Shown here piece by piece: positions 47,694 to 56,077 of a stretch of 64,000 nucleotides of DNA; the first letter of the stretch is position 1, and each line of letters opens with the position of its first letter. The notes below the pieces were generated by a model. It was not told the origin of the DNA and ran no database searches. It worked only from the letters and a program-made list of their open reading frames with translations. Origin of the DNA: Nocardioides cavernaquae (GTDB taxonomy: Bacteria; Actinomycetota; Actinomycetes; Propionibacteriales; Nocardioidaceae); the NCBI RefSeq assembly GCF_003600895.1, contig NZ_QYRP01000002.1:682001-746000 (forward strand). The letters run 5' to 3'. The translations under genes were made by a program, and so were the position numbers.

Positions 47694-48722
47694 TCAGACC
47701 ACTGCGTCCACGCCAGCGCTCGGAACGCTGATTGCACGAACCCAGGCCGCGAGTGAATAGGCATCGAAGCCCTGCGGGGGGCCGGAAGGCTTGTCGAGAC
47801 CGGAAAGCGTGGCGAAGACCGCCGACGAGTCAAGCGCAGAGATGTCGGCGGGCACGACAAGGATCCTGGCGGGGTCGTAGAAGGGTTCACGCACGATCGA
47901 CGCATTGGTCGTGACCAGGATTGACCCGGAGGCGAGGACCTCGAACGTTCGCATGGTGAGGCCTGCCTGCCCTGCACGCTGCATGTCGAGGACCGCGTCG
48001 GACTCTCGGAAGATCTCGGCAATTTCCCGTCGCTCCAGCGAGGCGAACGACACATCGCGCCATGGCACCGACCAGTGCTCACGGGTCAGGTACTTGATGA
48101 TCGCGAAGTACCAGCGGGCCTGTACGAAGAAGAAGCCGAAGGTGCGCGCCCGGTCGCCGAAGAGCTCCTTTGCGAATGCGTACCGCTCCGAGTGCAACGT
48201 GCCGACAAAGCTCAGACTGTGCCGACGGGGTCGCAAAGCCTCTGACTGCGGAAGTGCGCTGTAGTCGGCAGTGTAGAAGAGCGGCAAGTACGAGAAGTTC
48301 GGACGCTCAGCCACGTCGTCTGGATCGAAGCTCCAGAGCTCGTCGAAGCACTCCAGGACATCCAGGCAGTTGCTGGCATTGCTGATCGCGTCGAACGTGT
48401 AGAAGACGAAGCGGGCATCTGGACTCTGACGCCGTAGCTCCTCAAGAAACCACCGCGGAACTACTTCGGCCTTGATGACCAGGACGAGGTCAAACACCTC
48501 CGTCGACAGGTCGGCCAGTCGCGCGTTGTAGTAGGCCTCGATTCGTCGGTTGATCAGGTTCTTGCGAACCCGCAGAATCGCGCGCGAAAAAGCTGTGTTG
48601 GACGGTCGCTCGTCAATGAAGGTAGTCGAGAAACCTTGGTTCTCGAGTTCGGCAACGATGTCCTTCTCGTAGCCGAAGAACGCGGGGGTAATGAGCAGCG
48701 CTGATCTGCTGCGATCACCCAT
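47694..48722 (-). CDS. Glycosyltransferase, CgeB-like GT-B family
   Basis: ATG 48722 overlaps the epimerase stop (TGATG) and gives 342 residues. ALLITPAFFGYEKDIV begins a Rossmann-like domain; LVLVIKAEVVPRWFLEELR, VFYTFDAISN, DELWSFDPDD and YLPLFYTADYS, then LDMQRAGQAGLTMRTFEVLASG followed by ILVTTN, are typical of CgeB-like glycosyltransferases. Donor and acceptor are unknown; a dTDP-6-deoxyhexose is plausible given the upstream gene. Confidence 0.82.
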   Translation of the reverse strand: MGDRSRSALLITPAFFGYEKDIVAELENQGFSTTFIDERPSNTAFSRAILRVRKNLINRRIEAYYNARLADLSTEVFDLVLVIKAEVVPRWFLEELRRQSPDARFVFYTFDAISNASNCLDVLECFDELWSFDPDDVAERPNFSYLPLFYTADYSALPQSEALRPRRHSLSFVGTLHSERYAFAKELFGDRARTFGFFFVQARWYFAIIKYLTREHWSVPWRDVSFASLERREIAEIFRESDAVLDMQRAGQAGLTMRTFEVLASGSILVTTNASIVREPFYDPARILVVPADISALDSSAVFATLSGLDKPSGPPQGFDAYSLAAWVRAISVPSAGVDAVV

Positions 48723-49855
48723 CACTTGAGCAACTTCTTCTGTCGCATCTCCTCAAGCGATGCCTCATAGCCGCCGTCAACGACATCTTGGCTGGCCACC
48801 CACGCTGCAAACTTCTCAACGCCGTCGCGGAAACTCACCTCAGGCTCGAAGCCGAGCGTCTCGCGGATCCGGGTGAGGTCCGCGATGTTATGGCGAACGT
48901 CTCCAAGTCGGAAGTTGCCAGTTACCTCGACTGGGACCTTCTGGTCGTACGCGCGAATCAGTTCGTCGACGACCGTGTTCACAGTCGTGCCGACACCGCT
49001 TCCGACATTGAAGATCTGGTTGTTCGCACGCGAATCCAGGCTCGCCTGCATCGTGGCTCGAACGACATCGTCAACGAAGACGAAGTCGCGACTTTCCAAC
49101 CCATCTTCGAAGATGTTGATCGCGCGTCCCTGCCGGATCAGCGTCGAGAAGATCGACAGGATCCCGGTGTACGGGTTGGTGAGCGACTGACCGGGGCCAT
49201 AGACATTCTGGTACCGAAGCGCGACCGGACTGATGCCGAGAGTCGGGCAAACGGTCATCACCAGCGCCTCCTGGGTGTGCTTGGTGATCCCGTACACCGA
49301 CGAGGGCTGAATCTTGGAGTCCTCCGAAGTGCCAACCAGCTCGAGGGCACCGGACCCCGGATAGGTCGGCTCAAACCGCCCCTCCAGCATGTCGGTCTCC
49401 GAACGACTTCCCGGGTAGACGTAACCAAGCTCGGGGCTGAGGTACCGGCCTTCGCCATAGATCGACCGGGATGAGGCGATGACTACCTTCTTGACAGTCC
49501 GCGACGAGTCATTGGCAAGGATGTCGAGAAGGATTGCCGTGCCACCTACGTTGACCCGGTTGTAGCGCTCTACTTCGTACATCGATTGCCCTGTGCCGGT
49601 CTCGGCCGCCAGGTGCACCACCACATCCTGTCCGGGAAGGACAGCCTCAAGGTCTTTTCGGCTGCAGACATCGCCTACGACGACGGTCGCCGCCTTGCTC
49701 GCGAGCTGATAGAGCTCACTGGACTCGGGCGACGTTCCATGCACCTGGGGAAGCAGGTTGTCGAGAACCGTCACCTCGTGGCCGTCTGCCGCGAAGGCGT
49801 TCGCAAGGTTGGATCCGATGAAACCGGCACCGCCGGTGATGAGGATGCGTGACAA
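48722..49855 (-). CDS. NAD-dependent sugar epimerase, probably dTDP-L-rhamnose 4-epimerase
   Basis: A 377-residue extended SDR enzyme. The NAD site is [20 protein letters not shown] and YGITKHTQE supply the Ser and Tyr-Lys. LDNLLPQVHG near the N-terminus and HLAAETGTGQSMYEVERY resemble the dTDP-L-rhamnose 4-epimerase group rather than UDP-glucose epimerases. Together with rmlABCD this would give dTDP-6-deoxy-L-talose. The substrate assignment is inferred from these motifs and context; a UDP-sugar epimerase remains possible. Confidence 0.8.
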   Translation of the reverse strand: MSRILITGGAGFIGSNLANAFAADGHEVTVLDNLLPQVHGTSPESSELYQLASKAATVVVGDVCSRKDLEAVLPGQDVVVHLAAETGTGQSMYEVERYNRVNVGGTAILLDILANDSSRTVKKVVIASSRSIYGEGRYLSPELGYVYPGSRSETDMLEGRFEPTYPGSGALELVGTSEDSKIQPSSVYGITKHTQEALVMTVCPTLGISPVALRYQNVYGPGQSLTNPYTGILSIFSTLIRQGRAINIFEDGLESRDFVFVDDVVRATMQASLDSRANNQIFNVGSGVGTTVNTVVDELIRAYDQKVPVEVTGNFRLGDVRHNIADLTRIRETLGFEPEVSFRDGVEKFAAWVASQDVVDGGYEASLEEMRQKKLLK

Positions 49856-49915
49856 GGCAAGGTCTCCCTGGGCGTGCGGATGGTGTTAGGCGAGCCGGCG
49901 AGCCAACCCCGCGGG

Positions 49916-51430
49916 TCAGTAGGCCCCGTCTGAAGCGACCACCGCACGGAATGTCTTCCACAGGATGATGAGGTCGCTGGTCATTGACCAATTCTCGACG
50001 TAATGGACGTCGAGCCGGATCGATTCGGCGAAATCAAGGTCAGATCGGCCCGATACCTGCCACAGGCCGGTCATACCTGGCCGCACGGTCAGGCGGCGAT
50101 TGGCGACGTGGTCGTACTGCTCGACCTCGAAGTCCCGCTGGGGACGGGGCCCCACAAGACTCATGTCACCCTTGAGCACGTTGAGGAGCTGGGGCAACTC
50201 GTCCAGCGAGAAGCGGCGCATGACGCCACCCACCTTGGTGATGCGCGGGTCGTTCTCCAGCTTGGGCAATTCCGCAAGGCTCTTTCCCTCGGAGGCCAGG
50301 AGCGCGGCCAACTCGGCATCTGCACCGACGCGCATCGAACGGAACTTGATCATGCCGAAGACTTCACCGTTCTTGCCGATGCGCTCCTGGCGGTAGAAGA
50401 CCTGTCCTTCGCTCGTCAGCTTCACCAACGCCGCGAGCACCAGCATTACCGGCGAGAACGCCAACAGGATCAACGCGGCACCGACGCGGTCGAAGGCCAT
50501 CTTCACGAAACGGCTGGCCCCGGCGTACTGGGGCTCGTCGAGGTGCAGCATCGGGAGGCCCGAGAGCTCGTGAAGGTGGAGGCGGGATCCGACCACATCG
50601 ATCACGTTGGGCGAGAGCATCAGCTCGATGCCCGTGCTCTCCAGCTGCCACGCGAGCTCGCGCAGGCCGTCGGGGCCGAGGTGCTCTGTATCGGTAACCA
50701 TGACCGCCTCGGACTGGGTGCGTCGGATCATGCCGGCGAGCGTGTGCTCGCGACCGAGCACAGGCACCTTGCAGCGCGAACGGTCGAGGCCCTCGACAAC
50801 GTCAACGTCGGGGATCCAGACGCCACCGACGCGGTACCCCGACTGCGGGTGCTGGTGGAGGTAGCTGTTGATCCGGTAGGCCGACTCAAGTCCTCCCACG
50901 AGCAGTACATTGGCCAGTCCAACGCCGTTTCGCCGGCGCCGGTGCAACAGGGCTCGCGCGGTCTTCCGCCAAGCGAGCAGCCCGATCAGGCCGAGCGGGA
51001 AGGCGACCGCGACGTACGCGCGGGAAGCATCGACCTTGAGTGCCACCGACACCATCGCCAGGCCCGCGAACGCGGCCCAGGTAGCGCGGACGACGCGGCG
51101 ATACTCCTCCGTGCCATGGCCGATCAACCGCGGGCTTCGGGTGCGAGTCAGGTTGAGCGTCATCCACCAGACGAGAGCCATGATGACCGCAAGGGACGCG
51201 TATGGCAGATCGATGCCGCCGACGTTCACCTCGGCCACCTCCGTGCCGAAGCGGACGAAGGCCGTGGCTGCAAGAGCCAGCAGCAGGACAACGAAGTCTC
51301 CCGCGGCGAGGAGCCGGACGTAGCTTGTGCGCCAGTTGCCCGCGCGGACGAGCCGTGGCACGCGGCGCGCAAAAGTCGGTCGGGGCCCAGCGTGCACCGA
51401 CAGCGGGCTGATACTCAGTCGTTCACTCAT
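49916..51430 (-). CDS. Polyprenyl-phosphate sugar-1-phosphate transferase (WbaP type)
   Basis: A 504-residue protein with four to five N-terminal helices, a Rossmann-like middle and a C-terminal initiating-transferase domain: one helix near 310, FYRQERIGKNGEVFGMIKFR, RRFSLDELPQLLNVL, LVGPRP and RPGMTGLWQVSGRS. It loads the first sugar phosphate onto undecaprenyl phosphate. It is the first gene of the minus-strand run 51430-41353, so it likely starts the Kdo-containing polymer. A second transferase of the same type lies at 61944-63413. Confidence 0.93.
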   Translation of the reverse strand: MSERLSISPLSVHAGPRPTFARRVPRLVRAGNWRTSYVRLLAAGDFVVLLLALAATAFVRFGTEVAEVNVGGIDLPYASLAVIMALVWWMTLNLTRTRSPRLIGHGTEEYRRVVRATWAAFAGLAMVSVALKVDASRAYVAVAFPLGLIGLLAWRKTARALLHRRRRNGVGLANVLLVGGLESAYRINSYLHQHPQSGYRVGGVWIPDVDVVEGLDRSRCKVPVLGREHTLAGMIRRTQSEAVMVTDTEHLGPDGLRELAWQLESTGIELMLSPNVIDVVGSRLHLHELSGLPMLHLDEPQYAGASRFVKMAFDRVGAALILLAFSPVMLVLAALVKLTSEGQVFYRQERIGKNGEVFGMIKFRSMRVGADAELAALLASEGKSLAELPKLENDPRITKVGGVMRRFSLDELPQLLNVLKGDMSLVGPRPQRDFEVEQYDHVANRRLTVRPGMTGLWQVSGRSDLDFAESIRLDVHYVENWSMTSDLIILWKTFRAVVASDGAY

Positions 51431-51485
51431 CCCGGACCCCCGTCCACTCGTTGACGGGGCGGACGACTCGACGCCGCCCAGAAGA

Positions 51486-51503
51486 CATGTCCAACATGTC
51501 CAC
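51486..51503. repeat. Tandem 9-mer upstream of the polysaccharide operon
   Basis: ACATGTCCA is repeated twice without a gap, 56 bp upstream of the WbaP-type gene start. A TAGTGT hexamer on the minus strand (51526-51521) lies just beyond and could be the -10 element. The repeat would then fall in the leader and may be an operator, but this is a weak call. Confidence 0.3.
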
Positions 51504-51663
51504 GCCCCGAGTGATCACGACACTAGGGCGGCTGATTGCCAGAAATGCCTGCTTCCGGCAACCATGTGGACCGGATCACATGGGCGGTATAGACCAGTCG
51601 ATTTCACGGCCGTTGCCGATTTGACTCTCAACGTTTCGGCCCGGCGATTTCGTGCGAAATGCA

Positions 51664-51698
51664 GTCCGGCCCGACCCCTTTTCAGGGTCGGGCCGGAC
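51664..51698 (-). terminator. Strong hairpin after the cupin gene
   Basis: Perfect 14-bp arms GTCCGGCCCGACCC (51664-51677) and its complement (51685-51698) with a 7-nt loop start 20 bp past the cupin stop. No long U-tract follows, as is common in actinobacteria. It also insulates the upstream region of the polysaccharide operon. Confidence 0.75.
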
Positions 51699-51717
51699 TC
51701 GGAGTTCGCGTCGGATT

Positions 51718-52128
51718 TCAGGCGCGGGCGTGCTCGATGATCGGGACGACGCCGTCGCCGTGGTCCTCGTCGCAACCACAATCCTCGCGGCCGTAGTCGT
51801 CCTCAAGGCGCTTGATGTCGTCCTCGCCCGTGTAGGCACCGCGCTGCACCTCGATGATCACCAGCTCCTCGGCGTGCTGGTTCGTGATCCGGTGAGCAGC
51901 ACCTTGGGAAACGTCGATCGAGTGACCAGGCCCGGCCACGATCGTCTCGCCCTCAACCACGCACGTTGCGATCCCGAAGATGACGACCCAGTGCTCCGAT
52001 CGGTGCTCGTGGGTCTGGTAGCTCAGGCGCTGGCCGGGCTTCACGTGGATGCGCTTGACCTTGTAGCCAGCGGCTTCGTCGATCGTGTGCCATGAGCCCC
52101 AAGGGCGCTCAGCCGAGTCGGCAGCCAT
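51718..52128 (-). CDS. Stand-alone cupin, phosphomannose-isomerase type II-like
   Basis: ATG 52128, with GAGGA upstream, gives 136 residues (an ATG at 52146 lacks a ribosome-binding site). RPWGSWHTIDEAAGYKVKRI, PGQRLSYQTHEHRSEHWVV and GPGHSIDVSQGAAHRI match the C-terminal cupin of mannose-1-phosphate guanylyltransferase/isomerase proteins, including the metal-binding His residues. The nucleotidyltransferase half is absent. The tail is rich in Asp, Cys and His (DDYGREDCGCDEDHGDG) and might bind metal. Isomerase activity is possible but unproven. Confidence 0.82.
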   Translation of the reverse strand: MAADSAERPWGSWHTIDEAAGYKVKRIHVKPGQRLSYQTHEHRSEHWVVIFGIATCVVEGETIVAGPGHSIDVSQGAAHRITNQHAEELVIIEVQRGAYTGEDDIKRLEDDYGREDCGCDEDHGDGVVPIIEHARA

Positions 52129-52248
52129 CGAATCCTCGTCCTTCATCGTTGAATCGGGTGTTCGGAGACCAGCCTAAGCCGGGTTCAGACCGGTTGGCGC
52201 TCTGTTGGACAAACGTTCAAACCCCAGAAACGTTAGGCCGGGGCTTGG

Positions 52249-53235
52249 TCAGCGCAGGTTGGGGCGGATGTGCATGCCGACCTCGGGGTCGACGATGACC
52301 TCCTGGGAAGCCGGCATGCCGTCGGCGTCGAGCTGGGCATCGACGGCGACGTTGCGCTTGACCAGCGCAAGGGCGATCGGACCGAGCTCGTGGTGGCGAG
52401 CGGAGCTGCCGATGACGCCGACGGCCTTGCCGTCGAGAAGGAGCTCGGCGCCCTGCTTGGGCAGCCTGTTCTCCGAGCCGTCGAGGTGCAGCAGCGTGAG
52501 CCGGCGCGGGGGCCGGCCAAGGGTGTGCACGCGGGCGACGGTCTCCTGGCCGCGGTAGCAGCCCTTGTCGAGGTGCACCGCGTCCATCGGTCCGCCGATC
52601 CAGCCGACCTCGTTGGGGATCGTGCGGTGATCGGTGTCGATGCCAAGGCGCGGCTCGCCGCGCTCGATGCGGAGGGCCTCGAAGGCCCAGAGCCCGGCAG
52701 CGGGCCCGGCCGCCTCGGCGTACGCCGCGAGCCGGTCGCGCGGGATGAACTCGTACTTCCCCGGGCCGCCACCGCTGCCGACCGGGCGCCACATGGTGGC
52801 GAGCTCGGGGGTGGCGTCGGTGATCTCGACGCGGGTCATGAACTTCATCCGCTCGAGCCACGCGATCAGGGCAGCGCCGGCACCGGGCTCGGTGTGCAAG
52901 GTGAAGGACTCCCCGTCAGCACCGTCGTCGACGCCCGTGAAGGCGTGCTCGACGTGCCCCTGGGGGCTGAGGATCAGCGCACTGGTCCACTGCTGTGGCG
53001 CGAGGTCGAGGAAGTGCTGGCTGGTCAGCGAGTGCAGCCAGGTCAACCGGTCGGGGCCGGCGAGGCGCACGACGTCGCGGTGGGACAGGTCCACGAAGCC
53101 GTGCCCCGCGACCAGCGCCCGCTGCTCGGTGTTGAACGACCCGTAGTGACCGGCCACCGGCGCATCGATGCCGTCGCCCGCCACTGCTCCGGGAAGGGAC
53201 AGGAGCGGACTGGGCTGCTGCGGGTGCTCGTTCAC
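52249..53235 (-). CDS. ygfZ: YgfZ/GcvT-domain folate-binding protein
   Basis: A 328-residue protein of the YgfZ family, which uses tetrahydrofolate in iron-sulfur cluster maintenance. The diagnostic KGCYRGQE motif is at about 235 and FVDLSHRDVVRLAGPDRLTW at the N-terminus fits the GcvT fold. The start is GTG with TACGCT 6 nt upstream, implying a leaderless transcript. It is unrelated to the polysaccharide genes. Confidence 0.93.
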   Translation of the reverse strand: MNEHPQQPSPLLSLPGAVAGDGIDAPVAGHYGSFNTEQRALVAGHGFVDLSHRDVVRLAGPDRLTWLHSLTSQHFLDLAPQQWTSALILSPQGHVEHAFTGVDDGADGESFTLHTEPGAGAALIAWLERMKFMTRVEITDATPELATMWRPVGSGGGPGKYEFIPRDRLAAYAEAAGPAAGLWAFEALRIERGEPRLGIDTDHRTIPNEVGWIGGPMDAVHLDKGCYRGQETVARVHTLGRPPRRLTLLHLDGSENRLPKQGAELLLDGKAVGVIGSSARHHELGPIALALVKRNVAVDAQLDADGMPASQEVIVDPEVGMHIRPNLR

Positions 53236-53241
53236 CTCACC

Positions 53242-53247
53242 AGCGTA
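53242..53247 (-). promoter_or_regulatory. -10 element of ygfZ, probable leaderless start
   Basis: TACGCT on the minus strand ends 6 nt before GTG 53235. Confidence 0.4.
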
Positions 53248-53257
53248 CGGGCTGGGA

Positions 53258-53905
53258 TCAGGCAGAGCGGGCGGGGCTGTCGAAGCGCACCATCGGCCGG
53301 GTCAGGTTGTCCACCCGCACGTGCTCCGGCATCCAGTGCAGCGCGAACTCGCCCGCGGGAGCGTCCCCCCGGGCCACGTCGGCCATGGCCTCCCACTGCT
53401 CGGCCGCCTCGGTCGTCACGCCCGGGTGCATCTCCAGCCAGAGCCGGGACGCGCGCTGCGCGATGTCCTGCGCCAGCGCGTGCACGTCGACACCTGCGTC
53501 GAAACCGATGGTGAGGACTGCGTAGTCGCCCGCCGACCGCTGCACCACCAGGCGCAGCTCGTCGTCATCGAAGCGGCTGCTGCCGGTGCTGCCGCCCACC
53601 GCGACCAGCCATGGGTACTTCACGTGCCCCGCCAGTACGCCGTGGTGCCCGGCGTGCTCGGAGCTGACCACGACCCGCGAGTCGGTGATGAGTACGTCGA
53701 TCCCCCGACGTCGCACTGTCACCAACTCACGGACGTGGCCATCGCGCTGGGTGCGGACCGTGATCTCACGGGCCTGGACACCCAGCGTTGCCCCGTCGTC
53801 CGAGTGCAGGACGACCGGCAGATCTGCCGTCGGCGCGGCGACGACCGGAAAGAGATCATCCGGCTCGTGATGGTGCGACCGGACAGTGACAATCGGGAAC
53901 GGCAT
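53258..53905 (-). CDS. Hypothetical protein, tandem paralogue 1
   Basis: ATG 53905, with GAGG 7 nt upstream, gives 215 residues. I do not recognise the family. It is beta-rich at the N-terminus (MPFPIVTVRSHHHEPDD, VREL-VTVRRRG, DSRVVVSSEH), then has HVKYPWLVAVGG, LRLVVQRSAGDYAVLTIGF, a helical segment, and ends FALHWMPEHVRV. There is no signal peptide or membrane helix. The gene at 54115-54759 is its paralogue throughout. Some membrane-proximal PH-like folds look similar, but I cannot support that. Confidence 0.7.
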   Translation of the reverse strand: MPFPIVTVRSHHHEPDDLFPVVAAPTADLPVVLHSDDGATLGVQAREITVRTQRDGHVRELVTVRRRGIDVLITDSRVVVSSEHAGHHGVLAGHVKYPWLVAVGGSTGSSRFDDDELRLVVQRSAGDYAVLTIGFDAGVDVHALAQDIAQRASRLWLEMHPGVTTEAAEQWEAMADVARGDAPAGEFALHWMPEHVRVDNLTRPMVRFDSPARSA

Positions 53906-53969
53906 GACCAACCTCAGCTGTGACGAAGCAGAGCACCGTTTCCCGAGTGGACGGCTTGGAGATCCCCAG

Positions 53970-53998
53970 TATCTATTGTCTAGACCGGGGGTAGGCAA
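53970..53998 (-). promoter_or_regulatory. Promoter of hypothetical paralogue 1
   Basis: On the minus strand TTGCCT (53998-53993) and TAGATA (53975-53970) are 17 bp apart, a standard spacing, in a locally AT-richer gap. The leader to ATG 53905 would be about 60 nt. Confidence 0.5.
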
Positions 53999-54114
53999 GG
54001 CAGTTGCCTGTGACATGGTGCACAAGGAACTGGATTCGAGTTCCTGGGTGCATTTCCGCAGGTCAGCGCGGTCCAGCGATCAAGATCTAGACAGTTGTCC
54101 TGTCCAATTGCTGG

Positions 54115-54759
54115 TCAGACCGCGGGCGACAGGGCCCCGGTGGCGGCCTCGGGGACGCGCTCGTACTCCGGCATCCAGTGCAGCGCGAACTCGCCGGGTC
54201 GCGCGACCTTTCGCCGTGCCCCGACCGTCGCCGCCCACTCCGAGCGCCGCGCGCTGTCGGCTCCGGGGTGCTCGCGAAGCCAGCTCCGGCCGGCCCGGTC
54301 CGCGATCACGGCGGCCAGGCCGTAGACGTCCGCGCCCCAGTCGACGTGCCGGTCGAAGCCGAGGGTGAGGACCGCGTAGTCACCGCTCGCGGCTTGCACG
54401 ATCAGCCGGAGCTCGTCGAGCCCGTGCCGGCCATCCGCGCGGCTGCCGCCCACCGCGACCAGCCACGGATACCGCACATGTCCCGTCACGATGCTCCGTC
54501 CCTCCACGTGCGTCGAGCAGACCACCACCCGTGCGTCGGTCACCATCAGCTCCGACCCGTGTCGTCGGACGTGGACGACCTCGCGCACGTGACCGTCGAG
54601 CTGGCTCCGCACCGCAACCTCCCGCACCCGGAGCGTGGACACGGCGCCATCGCCGGGCTCGAGGGTCACGAGACGCCCCGTCCCGGGAGCAGCCATGAGG
54701 GGAAAACGCGCGTCGGGCGCGTGCTCCAGCGATCGGACGGTGACCATCGGGAAGCTCAT
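54115..54759 (-). CDS. Hypothetical protein, tandem paralogue 2
   Basis: ATG 54759, with GAGG about 7 nt upstream, gives 214 residues. It shares with its neighbour MSFPMVTVRS, HVRYPWLVAVGGS, LRLIVQAASGDYAVLTLGFD and FALHWMPEYERV. The function is unknown. The 209-bp gap between the two copies holds a separate promoter for the second, so they may be expressed independently. Confidence 0.7.
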   Translation of the reverse strand: MSFPMVTVRSLEHAPDARFPLMAAPGTGRLVTLEPGDGAVSTLRVREVAVRSQLDGHVREVVHVRRHGSELMVTDARVVVCSTHVEGRSIVTGHVRYPWLVAVGGSRADGRHGLDELRLIVQAASGDYAVLTLGFDRHVDWGADVYGLAAVIADRAGRSWLREHPGADSARRSEWAATVGARRKVARPGEFALHWMPEYERVPEAATGALSPAV

Positions 54760-55002
54760 CGGACACCTCGCAGTTCGCTGAGTGATTGGCCGCCTGCCCG
54801 AGCCGTCAGCGCTGGATAGCCCGAGTCTCCTGCTGGCGCCGGCGTTTGCGCCGCTCAACACCGATTTCTGGGGGTCCGCCTTCGTTCGGACAGGCATCGC
54901 CGCAGGTCAGCGGCCCTTTGGGTGACGCAACCTGACTGGACCGCCTGGGGACTGGGGTCGCCCACAGGACCTGCACGTGCGGCGGACCTGCGCGGGCTGC
55001 TC

Positions 55003-55461
55003 TCAGCGACAGTCGGCGCAGGTGCCGAAGACCGTCAGGTGGCCCACGTCCGGCACGAAGCCGTGATCGGCGTCGAGCTGCGCGAGCAGCGGCACCAGCG
55101 TCTCGGTGCCCACCGAGATCACGCGGTGGCACGAGCGGCAGACCAGGTGGAAGTGCTCGTGGTCCCCCACCGAGTGGTACGTCGGGGCGCGGTCGCTGAG
55201 GTGGGCGTGCCGCACCAGGCCGAGCTCCTCGAGCACCTCGAGGTTGCGATAGACGGTGGAGATGCTGAGCGTCGCCTGCGCCTTGCGGGCCTCCGCCAGC
55301 ACCTCGTCAGGCGTTGCGTGACCGAGGACCCCGACGGCGTCGAGGATCAGCCGCCGTTGCGGGGTCAGCCGCTTCCCGCTGTCGCGGAGCTTCGCGCTCA
55401 GGTCCAGTGTGGACGGGTCGCCGGAATCTGCTGACGGTTCGTGATCGTGCGTCTCGCCCAC
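55003..55461 (-). CDS. Fur-family metalloregulator
   Basis: GTG 55461, 11 bp after the nitrobindin-like gene stop, gives 152 residues. A winged helix (RLTPQRRLILDAVGVL to ISTVYRNLEVLEELGLV) is followed by HEHFHLVCRSCHRVI and GTCADC, the metal-binding histidines and the two structural-zinc CxxC pairs. Whether it is Fur, Zur or a peroxide sensor cannot be decided from sequence alone. A location next to a haem-binding protein gene fits iron or oxidative-stress control. Confidence 0.9.
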   Translation of the reverse strand: MGETHDHEPSADSGDPSTLDLSAKLRDSGKRLTPQRRLILDAVGVLGHATPDEVLAEARKAQATLSISTVYRNLEVLEELGLVRHAHLSDRAPTYHSVGDHEHFHLVCRSCHRVISVGTETLVPLLAQLDADHGFVPDVGHLTVFGTCADCR

Positions 55462-55472
55462 GGCGTGCGACC

Positions 55473-55982
55473 TCAGGCGCGCTGGAGGCGCGCCCACAGG
55501 TGCGACTGGAGCGGCTGCCCCATCGCGGCCATGTCGAACGCGTAGAGCAGGTCGCCCTCGACGTTGCCGTAGAGCCGCTTGCCGGCGGTGTATTCCTTGG
55601 CGGTCTCCGTGCGGCCCACCGCGTCCGTGACGATCTCGAGCTTGCCGCCCTCGGCCGTGCCCACCCAGATCTCGACGATGCCGGTGTTGTGCGTCATCAC
55701 GAGCTCGATCGTGCCGGTGCCCTTGCCGTCCTGCTTGCAGCGCAGGAAGCCGGTCTCGATCGCCGCGTCGCGGACCTTCTCGCCCGTCTCCGGGTCGATG
55801 ATCCAGCTGCGCGCCATGTAGTGGAAGAACGGTCGCCCGTCCTGAGCGAAGATCAGCTCCTGGCCGTACTCGAAGCTGTCGATCGTCGGATACGCACCAT
55901 GGCCGTTGCCGCGCCAGGTGCCGAGCATCCAGGCCACGGGGCCCATGTCAGGGTGCAGGTTCTCGGGGATCTCGAACGCCAT
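55473..55982 (-). CDS. FABP-like nitrobindin family protein
   Basis: ATG 55982 gives 169 residues. GTWRGNGHGAYPTI is the signature of the nitrobindin/THAP4-like family (DUF1794), a ferric haem-binding beta barrel able to isomerise peroxynitrite. The C-terminal HLWARLQR contains the haem-ligand His. The start is supported by TAGGAT 7 nt upstream. It is followed closely by the Fur-family gene, so the two are likely co-transcribed. Confidence 0.9.
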   Translation of the reverse strand: MAFEIPENLHPDMGPVAWMLGTWRGNGHGAYPTIDSFEYGQELIFAQDGRPFFHYMARSWIIDPETGEKVRDAAIETGFLRCKQDGKGTGTIELVMTHNTGIVEIWVGTAEGGKLEIVTDAVGRTETAKEYTAGKRLYGNVEGDLLYAFDMAAMGQPLQSHLWARLQRA

Positions 55983-55989
55983 GCCCCGC

Positions 55990-55995
55990 ATCCTA
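55990..55995 (-). promoter_or_regulatory. -10 element of the nitrobindin-like gene, probable leaderless start
   Basis: TAGGAT on the minus strand ends 7 nt before ATG 55982. Confidence 0.45.
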
Positions 55996-56065
55996 TTGCG
56001 CCTCCCGTGCACCGGCTCCACGCCGGGCACAAGCCGCCGCCGGGGCGGCCGGGTGCGCGCGGGTC

Positions 56066-56071
56066 TAGCCT
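56066..56071 (+). promoter_or_regulatory. -10 element of the DsrE-like gene, probable leaderless start
   Basis: TAGCCT ends 6 nt before ATG 56078, in the 95-bp gap to the divergent nitrobindin-like gene. Confidence 0.45.
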
Positions 56072-56077
56072 GAGGGC

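Noticed and set aside
54760..55002. Small gene between the paralogue pair and the Fur-family gene
   Set aside because: Open frames here have no start with a ribosome-binding site, no family resemblance and overlap the Fur gene in antisense.
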